From assembly GCA_021018815.1 (NCBI GenBank), contig JAITYX010000003.1, forward strand, positions 10,382,501 through 10,446,500: DNA of 64,000 bases, given 5' to 3'. This DNA is from Talinum fruticosum (Eukaryota; Streptophyta; Magnoliopsida; Caryophyllales; Talinaceae). Below are positions 11,790-22,745 of the stretch, piece after piece. The notes under the pieces are model-generated. The model was not told the origin of the DNA. It did not search any database and worked only from the letters and a program-made list of their open reading frames with translations. The first letter of the stretch is position 1; every line of letters starts with the position of its first letter. Both the position numbers and the translations under genes were made by a program.

Positions 11790-12275
11790 CGAGAGACGGT
11801 GGTGCGTAGTAGCTGCCCCGGCGACCGCCGGGCGGGGACGGCGGCCGGCTCCGACGGCCGCCGCTGCTTGTGGGTGGTCGACGAGTGGCTCGCGACGCAG
11901 GTGAGGCGGAGCGTGCACTCGTGCGCGCGCGAGGGCGAGATGGAGGGAGAGTGCGGTGGCGAGGAGGCGGCAGCATCTCCCCGACGACGCCGGCGTCGGC
12001 TCGGCCGGCGTTGGTGGCGCCCGATGGCCGAGGGCAGCCGCAGGTGGAGGCAGGGGAAGGAGCAGAGGCGCGCGATAAGAGGGGGAGAAGGAGGGCAGCG
12101 GGCGCGAGATAGGGAGGAAGCGAGACAGGGAGAGCCGAGAGACGGCCGGCGCCGGTCTCCCGCCGAGCATCATCTGCGCTGGTGGCCGGAGAAGGTAGCC
12201 GCAGCGAGGGGAAGGAAGAGCGAGAGGAAGGGGAAGCAGGGGAGGAAGGGAGGAACGGGAATAGCGAGAGCAGCT
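11790..12275. other. GC-rich, CpG-dense inset in the solo LTR
   Basis: About 480 bp, very rich in GC and CpG, inside an AT-rich LTR. It opens both strands: an Arg/Gly-rich frame on plus (11799-12287) and Pro/Ser/Ala-rich frames on minus (11710-12294, 11742-12173). Composition alone explains these frames and I recognise no protein family. It could be the transcribed leader of the LTR or a captured GC-rich first-exon fragment. Confidence 0.55.
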
Positions 12276-12327
12276 GAGGGGGTTTAATTTGCATTGCCCG
12301 ATTAATTGATCTTAACCGCCTCTCTTC

Positions 12328-12348
12328 TTTTTTTTTTTTTTTTTTTTC
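12328..12348 (+). repeat. Poly-T run followed by AT-rich tract
   Basis: A run of 21 T bases, then TTTTATTTTATTTTATTTTT-like low-complexity sequence to about 12500. It lies at the 3' edge of the GC-rich inset. Confidence 0.8.
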
Positions 12349-12700
12349 GGTTCCGGATGACTCTGGATTTTTCCGAGAAAAATCTAATTAATGATTATTA
12401 TTATTTTTCTATTTTATTTTATTTTATTTTTATGTTTATTTTTGTGTATTTATTTATTTATTTGTTATTTCCGTTACTTTTAATTTTGTTTTTAATAATG
12501 ATGTTCACAACTTAAAATCTCATTATGAGATTTTTATTAGGGCCACTTCGTCGCCTTAGCCGCATAACACATGTATAGGGATAATGTAAATACAAAATAT
12601 CGAATTGAAGTGCACGCGCTCAATTATATAAATAGTGTAATTAATAAAATAAATAATGTGATTTAAAATAAATAATGTGATTTAGGGTCGGGTTGTTACG

Positions 12701-13120
12701 AGAGGGAAAATGAGCAACTAAAGCAAAAGCTCAACGAGTCTCAAGATCTTGTTGTAAAGTTTACTCAAGGTCGAAAAACCTTGATATGTTCCTAGGGTCC
12801 TAATGTGTCTCCTTCGAAAAGAAGCTCTTGGTTTTAACAAAGAGGAGGAATCTAATTCCTACTCGTAACTTTTCAAAAGTATTCCGTAACCGTGAAGTTC
12901 GGGAAGGCTAAGCACGGTCCCATTCATAAGAATGAAAGGAGGATCGAGCCTGCACCAGCCTACAGGACAAAGCCTTCTCCACCGGTTTATAAAAGAAAAG
13001 TTTCTCAAAAGAATGAGACACAAACTCAGTTCTCCAAACGAAAGACTCGTGAATCGGACCAAACCTAAAGTCATTCAAATCAGGTGCCAAAAAGTCTTCT
13101 TCCTCGAAAAGGACCACAAT
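12701..13120 (+). pseudogene. gag: Sirevirus gag remnant, copy B (3' part)
   Basis: Continues copy B's gag after the solo LTR: AGAGGGAAAATGAGCAACTAA at 12701 matches AGAGAAAATGGGCAACTAA at about 1139 in copy A. The tail keeps the HGPIHKNERR-like block (about 12915) and QKVFFLEKDHN before the protease. Frames are broken. Confidence 0.75.
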
Positions 13121-14460
13121 AAAGCGTTAGTTTGTTTCGACTTGCAGGTGACTCGTAAAAGAACAGAAGGGCATTGGTACCTAGACGGTGGATGCTCACG
13201 CCACATGTCGGGAGATTCAAGACTCTTTTCTGAGTTAGAGGACTACAAAGGAGGAAAAGTCACGTTTGGGGATGATAGTAAAGGCAAGATAATTGGGATT
13301 GGCAAGATTGGCAAAGGAAGCGATCTGGTCACCCAATATACCTTGTAAAAGGGTTAAAGTACAACTTGCTAAGCATCTCTCAACTATGTGATAAAGGTCA
13401 AGAGGTAAGATTCACTTAGACCAATTGCTATATTTCGATGATGCTACCAAAGAGATCAAACTCTAAGGTAAGAGATCCAGTAACACTTACACTATTACTC
13501 TTTCGACCCGAGTCGGAACTTATCATGTTTAAAAGCATCTCTTCATGATGATTCATGGGCATTTCATCATAGACTAGGTCATGTCAGCATGCATACCATT
13601 AGGAAACTTGCATCCCATGGTTTAGTCCGAGGATTACCTAATTGTGCATTTAAGAAAGATAAAATTTGTGAAGCATGCGCAAAAGGGAAACAAGTCGGAT
13701 CATCCTTCAAATCCCCGAAAACTGTTTCCACATCCAAAGTCCTTGAAATGTTGCATATAGATTTATGTGGTGAACCTGTCAAGAGTCTCGAAGGTAAATC
13801 ATATGTGCTTGTTATTGTTGATAATTACTCACGATTTACCTGGGTGTGTTTTCTTAAGCATAAAAATGAAGCATTCAAAGAGTTCGAGCAAGCTCTGCAG
13901 CAAAATCCAAGTTGAGTCTCGGACTCGGATCCGAAGAATTTCAACTGATCGTGGAAGGGAGTTTGACTACTCAAAGTTTACAAAGATTTGTGATAAGAAT
14001 GACCTCTCTCACAACTTCTCAGCACCATGAACTCCTCAACAAAATGGAGTGGTGGAGAGAAAGAACAGAACTCTTGAAAAAATAACAAGGACTATGATGA
14101 TTGAACACAATCTACCCTCTATCTCTGGGCCGAGGTAGTCAACACGACTAACTATACTTTGAACAGATGCCTCATCGGACCCATCTTGAAGAAAACAACA
14201 TACGAGCTCTACAAAGGAAAGAAACCCAATATTTCATACTTCGACCCTTTGGATGTAAGTGCTTTGTTCACAAAAATGGTAAGGATCACCTGACCAAGTT
14301 TGATTCTCGGTCGGATGAAGGTATTTTTCTTGGTTATTCATCTCTTAGCAAACCTTATCGCATTTTCAATAAAAGAACTAACAAAGTAGAAGAAAGCATC
14401 CACGTTGTATTTGATGAGATTGAACAGGAAAAACCAAGTGAGTTAACATTCTCGGACCTA
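13121..14460 (+). pseudogene. pol: Copia protease-integrase remnant, copy B
   Basis: Protease site reads HWYLDGGCSRHMSGDSRLF (about 13170), with D-G-G in place of D-S-G. Integrase follows: HTIRKLASHGLVRGL and CEACAKGKQVGSS (13592-13700), HIDLCGE with the first catalytic Asp (about 13754), GKSYVLVIVDNYSRFTW, STDRGREF with the second Asp (about 13943) and VVERKNRTLEK with the Glu (about 14052). All three DDE residues are present, but in different frames. The C-terminal module (FGCKCFVHKNGKDH, FLGYSSLSKPYRIFNKR) ends near 14380. It is better preserved than copy A. Confidence 0.8.
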
Positions 14461-14925
14461 AAGCTCGAGTAGAGATGATGATCGCAATGAAAATGAGCTC
14501 ATCAAGAATCAAATCCATGACACTCATAATGAAGTCACTCGAACGAAGTGACTCAAAATGAGACAACTCAAGAACCAGCTCAGAATGTTGAAGGACAATC
14601 GATGATCAAGGTCACTCAGAATAGACTTTTGCAATCAATCCAATTTAACCTACAGATCTAGTGAACCAAAGAACAGTAGAGCTTTCAAGTATGCTTCTAG
14701 CCACCCACTAGAAAACATCATATCCGACATCAAGAATGGGGTACGAACTCATTCCTCTCTTTAAAATCTATGTACATTCACCACACTCATATCATTAACT
14801 CGAACCCGTAAATGCACTAGAAGCCCTTAATGAACCTGAATGGGTACAGGCCATGCAAAAGGAACTGAGTCAATTTGAAAGAAACCAAGTCCGGACTCGA
14901 CCAAACGACCTTCTTCTCACAAGCA
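14461..14925 (+). pseudogene. pol: Integrase-RT linker and RT stub, copy B
   Basis: The linker contains KYASSHPLENIISDIKNG (about 14690-14740), then frame-broken EWVQAMQKELSQFERNQ (about 14837-14890), the usual lead-in to copia RT. Just after RTRPNDLL at about 14915 the sequence jumps to the third ORF. The palm, YVDD box and RNase H found in copies C and E are absent. The deletion is internal, because the downstream ORF and LTR follow in order. Confidence 0.75.
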
Positions 14926-14929
14926 TTCT

Positions 14930-15955
14930 AGCAAGGAGAACCCAAACTCCAAGCATCTCAAAGCTCTGTTTGATATTCTAGAGGGCTACGAAGTAGACCT
15001 CTTTCTCGCAATAATCGAGCAAATGGCAGCTGTGCCGGCTCGGACTCGAACAAGAAGACAACCCCTCTTCCTTTCGGGGCTCTTCTCATTCTCATCTTCA
15101 AACAATTCAAAGTCCCTCTTCCCTCGGATCCTACCGCGGTTTCGAGGCTGCCATAGTAGCTGGCAAAAAGGAAATTCTTGGGTATAGATACTAGGAAACC
15201 CAACCGGCTGTCCGGGTCCATAGCTCGGAGCCGAGGCCACCTTCTTCGCCTCGGACTCGACTCGGTCCCCTCTCTCTCTCTCCTTCCTCAACCTGGTGGT
15301 GCCTCAACCTCAGGTGTTTCTCATATCATCTCTTCTACCTTGTCCACCATTATCATGGACAAGATCTCCTCGATGTCCACCGAGTTCAAGGACATCCTCC
15401 TGGTCATTCCAGATCGTCCTTTAGTCTATGACCATTAACCGGAAAATAGCCCAATCCCGGATCCAAGAGCAGCAGGATGTGCTCCTCGAGATGAAGGCCC
15501 CGGTTAAGGAATAGAGGAGCTGATTGAGCTCCTTCGGGAGAGGCAATCCAAGGCGACTCGAGATCATGTCAACTCGGACGCTTTTGAGGAATCCTCGAGT
15601 CCAGCCAAATCTTCCTTAGAAGAGGAAGAAGAAACAGAAGAAGGAGAAGAAGAGGCGCCTACGGTTGAGGCAGGTCCATCTAAGGTAGGGGAGAAAGAAG
15701 AAGAACAAGGAGCAAGCAACAACGGCAGAGGGTCCAAGTGCTCCAAAAGCTCAACCGGAGATGATCGACTGAGACAGTGAGTCCGAGTGGGTTAGACGAC
15801 CCTACCGACCATGGTCGGTCGGCAGTCGGTCAAACCGAGCGCACCCTCCAACTCGTAGAGTTCCGGGCGGATGAGCCTCCGGACGACCTAGTTCTGGACA
15901 GCCACTCGAACCGAGCCGATGCCAGAGATCCCAGTGCTGCTACCACCGCACTAAA
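14930..15955 (+). pseudogene. Sirevirus third (post-pol) ORF remnant, copy B
   Basis: The N-terminal part reads KHLKALFDILEGYEVDLF and MAAVPARTRTRRQ (about 14951-15060). Next come a Pro/Ser-rich stretch, then DKISSMSTEFKDILLVI (15358-15410) and the MTINRKIAQSRIQEQQD coiled-coil block, with an acidic Glu-rich run near 15615-15660. It is interrupted by stops. It is the longest example here; copy A keeps only the C-terminal two-thirds. Function unknown; Sirevirus extra ORFs occupy this position. Confidence 0.6.
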
Positions 15956-16436
15956 CTAAATCATCAAGATCTTATCAGCGCAAGCGCACGACTTGCCCTT
16001 CATCTTCTATTTAGACTGCTCCATCTCCTCCCTCTTAGTTTTCTGCTCTTGTTTTTCATTTTTTTGTCTAGACATCAAATTTGTATCTACTAGATACATT
16101 CTTCCTCTTTTTGTTTTTGCTGAAAGGCAAGGGGGAGAATAGTTTGAAAAATTTGTTGTCTTATTTAGGGGAGTTTCTCTCACCCTCCCTTATGCACTTA
16201 TCTTTTCTTTAATGAAGTAATACATTTCATTAATAATTTATAAGTTTCATGCTTAAAGCAATTGTTTCGAGTTTATTATTTCGAGTTTCTCTATTTCTTG
16301 TTCAAGCATGTCAACTATGTCTATCTTTGCTCCGATACTCAGCTTATTTTCTTTTCTTTCATGAATAAATGCATTTCATTATTAATCCTGCTATCAGTAT
16401 CCAATCATTAATGTGTTTATCAGTATTGTTGCTTGC
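15956..16436 (+). other. Copy B 3' non-coding region, PPT-proximal part deleted
   Basis: Nearly identical by eye to 6340-6818 of copy A, including the distal purine run GGCAAGGGGGAGAA (about 16128). At about 16436 the sequence jumps to what is about base 7153 in the shared LTR, removing the LTR-adjacent polypurine tract and roughly the first 210 bases of the LTR. Confidence 0.75.
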
Positions 16437-17831
16437 TCTACACACTCGTTCCGAGTCACTCGGACAACACTCAAATATATCGCATGTTCAATCATTTACT
16501 ATAGCATGCATAAACTCGGACCTCACTTCGTGTTCCAAGAATTACCTTCATAATTCATTCTGCTAAGTCAACTTGTTTTGTTTGCACTTTGCTTTGTCTA
16601 AATCAAGTCTGTCTACTTTGATATTCTTTATTTTACTTGATTCTCTTTTAGATCGACTCCAATGGATTTTGAGTCTCATAGATATTAGACTCAAAAATTC
16701 CATTCCTTTTCCGACTCGGATAATTATGCACTTAATTATCTTGATTAATTTATTATCTCGTGTCTAATATTGGACCAAAGTATTTTATACTTTGAGAACC
16801 AAATTCATTTACTTTTGTAGGTTATTCAAACGAGCCTATCCTATTTTTGAATTATAAAAGTAACCGGCTTCAAAACGTCAAATCACTAGCAGACAAGGCT
16901 TTTTCCACTTCGGCCAAAGTCGAGACACCGTGTCGGGGTTGTCTGTTTCCAAAACCCGAAATCTGCAATGCTAAGCATAACGCTGGTTTCCACCTTACTT
17001 TTCAAGACACCACCAAGTGAATTAGGACTTCCGAAGGGGTTAAGAGCCGTTGCCCAGCGTTCACACTTCAACGGATATTTTCCGAGTGACTCGTAAAATC
17101 CATTACAATGGTCACAATGGACCTCCAAGTCAAAAGATGGTCACAACGGCTAATCTGCTTGGTCATCTATAAATAGAAGCCAGCTCTCAAGACTTGAAGA
17201 TTGCTGAACCAATTGTTAATACACATACTTGAGCAAAAGTGTTTGTATTCATATTCAATCTTCTACTTGCAACTCCAACTCTGTAATTAATATTCTCTCG
17301 AGTGTTAAGGTCTTGTAATGAGTCACAAACACTTATTCTTACTTTCCGAGTAAAGTCCCTTGACCGAGCTGTAAGGGTTATCTCGAGCTCGCTTGTCCCT
17401 AGCTGTAAAGGTTATCTCGGTTAGGAAGTATTAGATCGGATGAGGGAATTTCGAGTCTAGGAAAAACTTGTAAGGAGTTGTCTAAGGGAGCAACTCTGGT
17501 TGAGTCATTCTACCGTATTTTGTGGACTCAAAATAGTGGATTTGACTTCGTGCTTGGACTAGCACGGTCCGTGGTTTTCTGCCCCAGGAGGGTTTCCATG
17601 TAAATTCCGAGTTGATACTTTTCCGAGTCCAATCTAGACTCGCATGCATTTAAAGTTCTGTCTAATCCGTATCTTCATCTTCTACTTATTTTTGAGTCGG
17701 TGTTTTTCTTCATTCATTCTTGACTCACACTCTCCCCGAGTCATATCTAGTGTTTAACTCGAACGAATTTCCTCATCACCCTATATACACCCCGTCTAGG
17801 GTGACTTAGCTTCTCCGAGAGAAAACCTTCA
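16437..17831 (+). repeat. 3' LTR of copy B, 5' end deleted
   Basis: Matches 7153-8550 of the shared LTR with few differences. TATA-like CTATAAATAGAAG is at about 17168-17180. It ends GAAAACCTTCA at 17831, a normal LTR 3' end. The flank is minus-strand integrase of fragment D, with no primer-binding site. Copy B therefore ends here. Confidence 0.85.
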
Positions 17832-19172
17832 AATACGATATGCTTTGCTATGAGATCAATAACCAAGAAAATACCTTCATCCGACCAAGCATCAAACTTG
17901 GTCGGGGATCCTTACCATTGTTATGGACGAAACACTTACATCCAAAGGGTCCGAAGTATGAAATATTGGGTTTCTTCCCTTAGTAGAGCTCGTATAGTGT
18001 TTTCTTTAAGATGGGTCCGATGAGGTATCTGTTCAAAGTGTAGTTAGTCTGTGTTGACTGCCTCAGCCCAGAAATAGTAGGGTAGATTATGTTCAATCAT
18101 CATTATCCTTGCTATTTTTTCAAGAGTTCTATTCGTTCTCTCCACTACTCCAATTTGTTGAGGAGTTCTTGGTGCTCGAGAAGTTGCGGGAGAAACCATT
18201 CTTATCACAAAACTCTTCAAACTCCGAGTAGTTGAGCTACTTTCCATGGTAAGTTCGAATTCTCTTGATCCGAGTCCGAGACTCAACTTGGATTTTCCTG
18301 CAAAGCTTGCTGAACTCTTTGAAAGCTTCATTTTTATACTTAAGAAAACACACCTAGGTAAATCATGAGTAATCATCAACTCTTAATAGGGATTTCACCA
18401 CATAAATCCATATGTAATATTTCAAGCACCTTGGATGTGGAAACAGTTTTCAGAGATTTGAAAGATGATCCGACTTGTTTCCCTTTTGTGCATGCTTCAC
18501 AAATTTTATCTTTCTTAAATGCACAATCAGGCAATCCTCTAACTAAACCATGAGATGTAAGTTTTTTAATGGTATGCATGCTAACATGACCCAGTCTACG
18601 ATGCCATGTCCATGAATCATCATTCGGAGAAGCTTTTAAGCATGATAAATTCCGACTCAGGTCGAAAGAGGAATAGTATAAGTTTTACCTGATCTCTTAC
18701 CCGAGAACTTGATCTTTTAGTAGTATCATAAGAGATATAGCAATTGGTCCGAGTGAATCTTACCTCTTGACCTTTGTCACACAGATTGAGAGATGCTCGA
18801 GTAGATTGTACTTTAAACCTTTGATAAGGTATACTTGGGCTAACCAGATTGCTTCCTTTTCCAATCTTGCCTATCCCAATTATCTTGCCTTTGCTGTTAT
18901 CTCCAAATGTGACTTTTCCTCCCTTATATTTTTCTAACTCGGAAAAGAGTCTTGAATCTCCCGACATGTGGCGTGAGCATCCACCGTCTAGGTACCAATG
19001 CCCTTTTGTTCTTTTCTGAGGTACCTGCAAATCAGAAACAAACTCACCCTTCTCACTTCCTCTAACGAACCTAGTAACACCTAACACCCTTTATTGTGGT
19101 CCTTTTTGAGGAAGAAGACTTTTCGAACCCGATTTGAATGACTTTGGCTTTGGTCCGATTCTCGAGTCTTCC
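17832..19172 (-). pseudogene. pol: Fragment D: copia gag tail-protease-integrase
   Basis: From 19172 downward: the gag tail, protease region HWYLDGGCSRHMSGDSRLF (about 18950-19010), GKVTFGDNSKGKIIGIGK, then integrase HTIKKLTSHGLVRGLPDCAF, CEACTKGKQVGSSF and MDLCGEIPIKS (18390-18579). Further on are SSASFAGKSKLSLG and IGVVERTNRTLEKIARIMM (about 18090-18150), with the catalytic Glu. It ends at 17832 within FNKRT-type C-terminal sequence, fused to the LTR end of copy B. Frameshifted and inactive. Confidence 0.8.
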
Positions 19173-19640
19173 ATTTAGAGAGTAAAGTAGCGAAATGAAG
19201 GACAAAGGATGCTATTTAGAGAAATAATTGTCCTTCGAGTGTTCATTCCGACCCGGTCTTTTAACGGTCACCTCAAACCGCTGTGATCTGTTGTGCTCTC
19301 CAACGGTTAGAATTCTAGCGATTGTCTCCCAACGACTAGTTGTCCGATCGATGCGCTTGAGAGAGAAAGAGAAAAAGAGAGATTTTAAAAGAAATTTCGA
19401 AATTCTCCACTGATGTAGAGATGATTTCGGAAGTTTGATGTCTATTTTTCTCAAAAATCCGAAGTCCGACTTAGTGAAGTTTCGAGTGACTTAGAAACCG
19501 CAAATAAGTAATAACTTAGAGATCGGTATCACTGGTTCAACTAAACCAATTGTTATTAAAGAAATAAAGCGAGATAATCACATAATCATGCAAAGAAGTA
19601 TCACTCGAAAAGCACATAATTATGCATTAATCATGCCAAG
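19173..19640 (-). other. Copy C post-pol non-coding region
   Basis: Follows the RNase H end and matches about 32590-33050 of copy E. It holds a CT-rich tract (about 19355-19382, GA-rich on plus) and a degenerate TATA-like sequence at about 19206-19216 (CTATTTAGAG on plus), where copy E has a clean TATAAATA. It is joined abruptly to fragment D at 19172. Confidence 0.65.
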
Positions 19641-21135
19641 CTCATTCCTAATAAAGCAAAACCGATCCTCACTAAGTGGCTTAGTAAAGATATCAGCTAA
19701 TTGAAGTTTGGTAGAAATGAATTCAAGTTCAATATCACCTTTCTCGGAATGGTCTCATAGAAAATGATACCCGACCTCAATGTATTTTGTCTCCGAGTGC
19801 TTGAACTGGATTCTTGGTGATGCTTGATTGCACTTTGATTGTCACACTTGATTGAGATTGATTTGAATAATAGTCCAAGATCTCTTAAGTGTTGCTTGAT
19901 CCATAAAACCCGAGCACAAGCATGCTCCAGCTGTAATATACTCAGCTTCAGTAGTTGATAGAGCTACTCGGTTCTATTTCTTTGAGTGCCAAGATATCGT
20001 GGATTGACCCGGACACTCGGCAGGCTCCTGAAGTGCTATTTCTATCAACTTTCTATCCATCATAGTAAGCATATGAGTATCCAAGTGAGAGTTAGTTATG
20101 AGTCTCTTGAGTACCATAGACCTAGATTCCGAGTCCCCGTAAGATATCTCGAATATTCTCTTCACCGCAGTGAGATGTGATTCTTTTAGATTAGCTTAAA
20201 ATCTTGCACATAGACATACACTAAACATTATGTCCGGCCTACTGGAAGTAAGATATAGCAAAGATCCAACCATACCTCGATAGAGTTTCGATCTACTACT
20301 TTACCTTTCTCGTCCGAGTTCGGCTTTATGCTCGCTACTCATAGGTGTTGCTGCATGCTTTCCTTCTTGAAGTTTGTACTTCTTTAGCAACTCCTTGGTA
20401 TACTTTGATTGATGGACATAGATGTCGTCTTTGTCTTATTTGATTTGTAGACCAAGGAAGAAATTGAGTTCTCCCATCATACTCATTTGAAATTCTTGTC
20501 TCATTAACTCGAAAAATCTCCGACACGGAATTTCATTAGTAGCTTCAAAGATTATGTCATCAACATAGATCCGACCAATAAGAAAGTCTTTTTCCTCTTG
20601 GTTTTTTTAAAAGGGTTTTGTCAATCTGACCTCTTCTAAAATCATTTTCAACCAAGAAATTGCTCGATCTTTCATACCAAGCTCTAGGAGCTTGTTTAAG
20701 ATCATGAAGAGCTTTTTGCAATTTGAAAACATGATTTGGAAATTCTGAGTTTTCAAATCCAGGGGGTTGCTCAACATACACTTACTCTTCAATGAAACCA
20801 TTGAGAAAAGCACAATTAACATCCATTGGATATAATTTGATATTTATGCTAGATGCAAACGCCAATAAAATTCTAATAGCTTCAATTCGGCAACAGGTGC
20901 AAAGGTTTCCCTACAATCAATTCCTTCCTCTTAATTGTAACCTTGAGCCACAAGTTTAGCCTTATTTTTGACTACCAACCCACCTTCGTCCAGTTTGTTC
21001 TTGAAAACCCATTTGGTGCCTATGACTGGGTGGTCGGAAGGTCATTTGGTCGAGTTCAAACTTGGTTTCTTTCGAATTGATTGAGTTCCTCTTGCATGGC
21101 CTTTACCCATTCAGGTTCATTTAGGGCCTCTAATG
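19641..21135 (-). pseudogene. pol: Copia reverse transcriptase-RNase H remnant, copy C
   Basis: RT begins near 21090 (FERNQV lead-in) and includes VFKNKLDEGGLVVKNKAKLV, MYVEQPPGFENSEFPNHVFK (20722-20781), LKQAPRAWYE (about 20670-20700) and an intact YVDD catalytic box at 20556-20567. RNase H includes TAEAEY-like and ETKYIEVGYHFL blocks (about 19760-19960). It ends with KLQLADIFTKPLSED and RNELGM (about 19650-19720), the typical copia pol C-terminus. Frames are broken by indels, many at CG-containing sites. This domain is absent from copies A and B. Confidence 0.85.
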
Positions 21136-22465
21136 CATTTTTAGGTTCGAGTTAATGAAATAAATGCAATTAATGCACATAAATTTTGTAGAGAGCAATG
21201 AGTTCTTACCCCACTGTTGATATCGGACAAGATGTTTTCTAGTGGGTGGCTCGAAGCACACTTGAATGCTCTACTTGTTCTTTGGTTCACCAGATTTGTA
21301 GGTTGAATTGGTTGATTTTCGGGAATGCGTTGCGAGTGAGCTTGTTGATCCGATTGACCTTCAACAGTTTGAGTTTGCTCTTGATTTCTCTCATTCCGAG
21401 TCGGGTTATTCCGAGTCACTTCGTTTTGAGTGACATTGATTTTATTTTTGATGAGGTCATTTTCATCAAGATCATCATCTCTGTTGAGCTTCGGATCCGA
21501 GAATGTTGACTCACTTGGTTTTTCCTATTCAATCTCATCAAACACAACGTGGATTCTTTCTTCCACTTTGTTAGTTCTTTTGTTGAAAATACGATATGGT
21601 TTCTTCCCTTTGTAGAGGTTGTATGGAGTTTTCTATAGGATGGGTCCGATGAGGCATCCGTTCAATGTGTAGTTTCTGTGTTGATCTGCCTCAACCTAGA
21701 AATAGTAGGGTAGATTGTGTTCAATCATCATCGTCCTTGCTATTTCTTCAAGAGTTCGGGTCTTCCTCTCCACTACTCCATTCTATTGAGGAGTTCTTGG
21801 TGCAAACAAGTTGTGGGAGATGCCATTCTTGTCGGAGAACTCTGCAAATTCTAAGTAGTCGAACTCCCTTCGTGGTCGGTTCGAATTCTTTGTATTTGAG
21901 TCCGAGACTCAACTTGGATTTTCCTGCAGAGCTTGCTGAACTCTTTGAAGGCTTCATTATTATGCATAATAAAACACACCCAAGTAAATCGTGAGTAGTC
22001 ATCAATAATAACAAGCACATATGATTTACCTCCGAGACTCTTGATAGGAATTTCACCACATAAATCCATATGCAACATTTCAAGCACATTGGATGTGGAA
22101 AAAGTTTTTAGAGATTTGAAAGATGATCCGACTTGTTTCCCTTTTGTGCATGCTTCACAGATTTTATCTTTCTTAAATGCATAGTTAGGCAATCCTCCGA
22201 CTAAACCATAAGATGCAAGTTTCTTAATGGTGTGCATGCTAACATGACCTAGTCTACAATGCCATGTCCATGAATCATCATGAAGAGATGCTTTTAAATA
22301 GGATAAATTCGACTTGGGTCGAAAGAGGAATAGTGTAGGTGTTACCCGATATCTTACCCGAGAGCTTGGTCTCCTTGGTAGTATCATCATAGATATAATA
22401 GTTGGTCCGAGTGAATCATACCTCTTGACCTTTGTCACACGATTGAGAGATGCTTGAGTAGATTG
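21136..22465 (-). pseudogene. pol: Copia integrase remnant, copy C
   Basis: The frame at 21851-22438 covers WHCRLGHVSMHTIKKLASYG, CEACTKGKQVGSSF (zinc-binding H-H-C-C region), MLHMDLCGEIPIKSLGGKSY with the first Asp, and DDYSRFTWVCFIM. RIRTDHEG holds the second Asp, with the following GREF lost. The Glu block (about 21770) and the C-terminal FNKRTNKVEERIHVVFDEI follow in other frames to about 21500. The linker (21141-21419) reads TNLVNQRTSRAFKCASSHPL. It is the longest uninterrupted integrase frame in the window. Confidence 0.85.
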
Positions 22466-22745
22466 TACTTTAATCCCTTGACAAGGTATATTGGGCTAAC
22501 CAGATTGTTTCCTTTTCCAATCTTGCCTATCCCAATTATCTTGCCTTTGCTTTGTCATCTCCAAATGTGGCTTTTCCTCCGTTGTAATCTTCTAACTCAG
22601 TAAAAGAGTCTCGGATTTCCCGACATGTGACGCGAGCATCCACTGTCCAGGTACCAATCCCCCTTTGTTCTTTTCGAGCCACCTACAAGTCGAAACAAAC
22701 AAACCTTTCTCACTTCCTCTAACGAACCAAGTAACTCCCTTTACT
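22466..22745 (-). pseudogene. pol: Copia protease region, copy C
   Basis: The minus frame gives WYLDSGC-like sequence from about 22655 (GTACCTGGACAGTGGATGC), here with D-S-G kept, then CSRHMSG-type and GKATFGDD-type sequence. It is short and frameshifted. Fused between gag and integrase as usual for copia. Confidence 0.7.

Larger units (their letters stand above)
9961..12700 (+). repeat. Solo LTR of another (probably Ty3/gypsy) family
   Basis: The 2,740-bp insert starts TGTAACGCCC and ends GGTCGGGTTGTTACG, resembling the widespread plant LTR ends TGTAACG...CGTTACA with the final CA changed to CG. Copia gag homology stops at 9960 and resumes at 12701. Flanking pentamers are GAAGG and AGAGG, a weak target duplication. 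I find no internal coding domain, primer site or polypurine tract, so a solo LTR is the simplest reading. A TATATATATGGATATA stretch (about 11178-11195) could be a promoter. Orientation is uncertain because the ends are near-palindromic. Confidence 0.6.
1..17831 (+). mobile_element. Tandem Sirevirus (Ty1/copia) complex, copies A and B
   Basis: Two plus-strand copia internal regions in the order internal A - LTR - internal B - LTR. The middle LTR (6941-8550) is preceded by a polypurine tract ending A and followed by the primer-binding site starting B, so the two copies share it. Both copies carry gag, protease and integrase remnants and a third ORF after pol, but lack the RT/RNase H core. Long LTRs, an extra 3' ORF and an initiator-Met-type primer site place the family in the Sirevirus (SIRE/Maximus) lineage. 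LTRs and 3' non-coding parts of A and B are very similar by eye, so the tandem looks younger than its broken genes suggest. The left end lies outside the window. Confidence 0.8.

Noticed and set aside
11710..12294. Long overlapping frames on both strands that look like Pro-rich and Arg-rich proteins
   Set aside because: They open on both strands because the segment is GC-rich. No known domain, and they sit inside a solo LTR.
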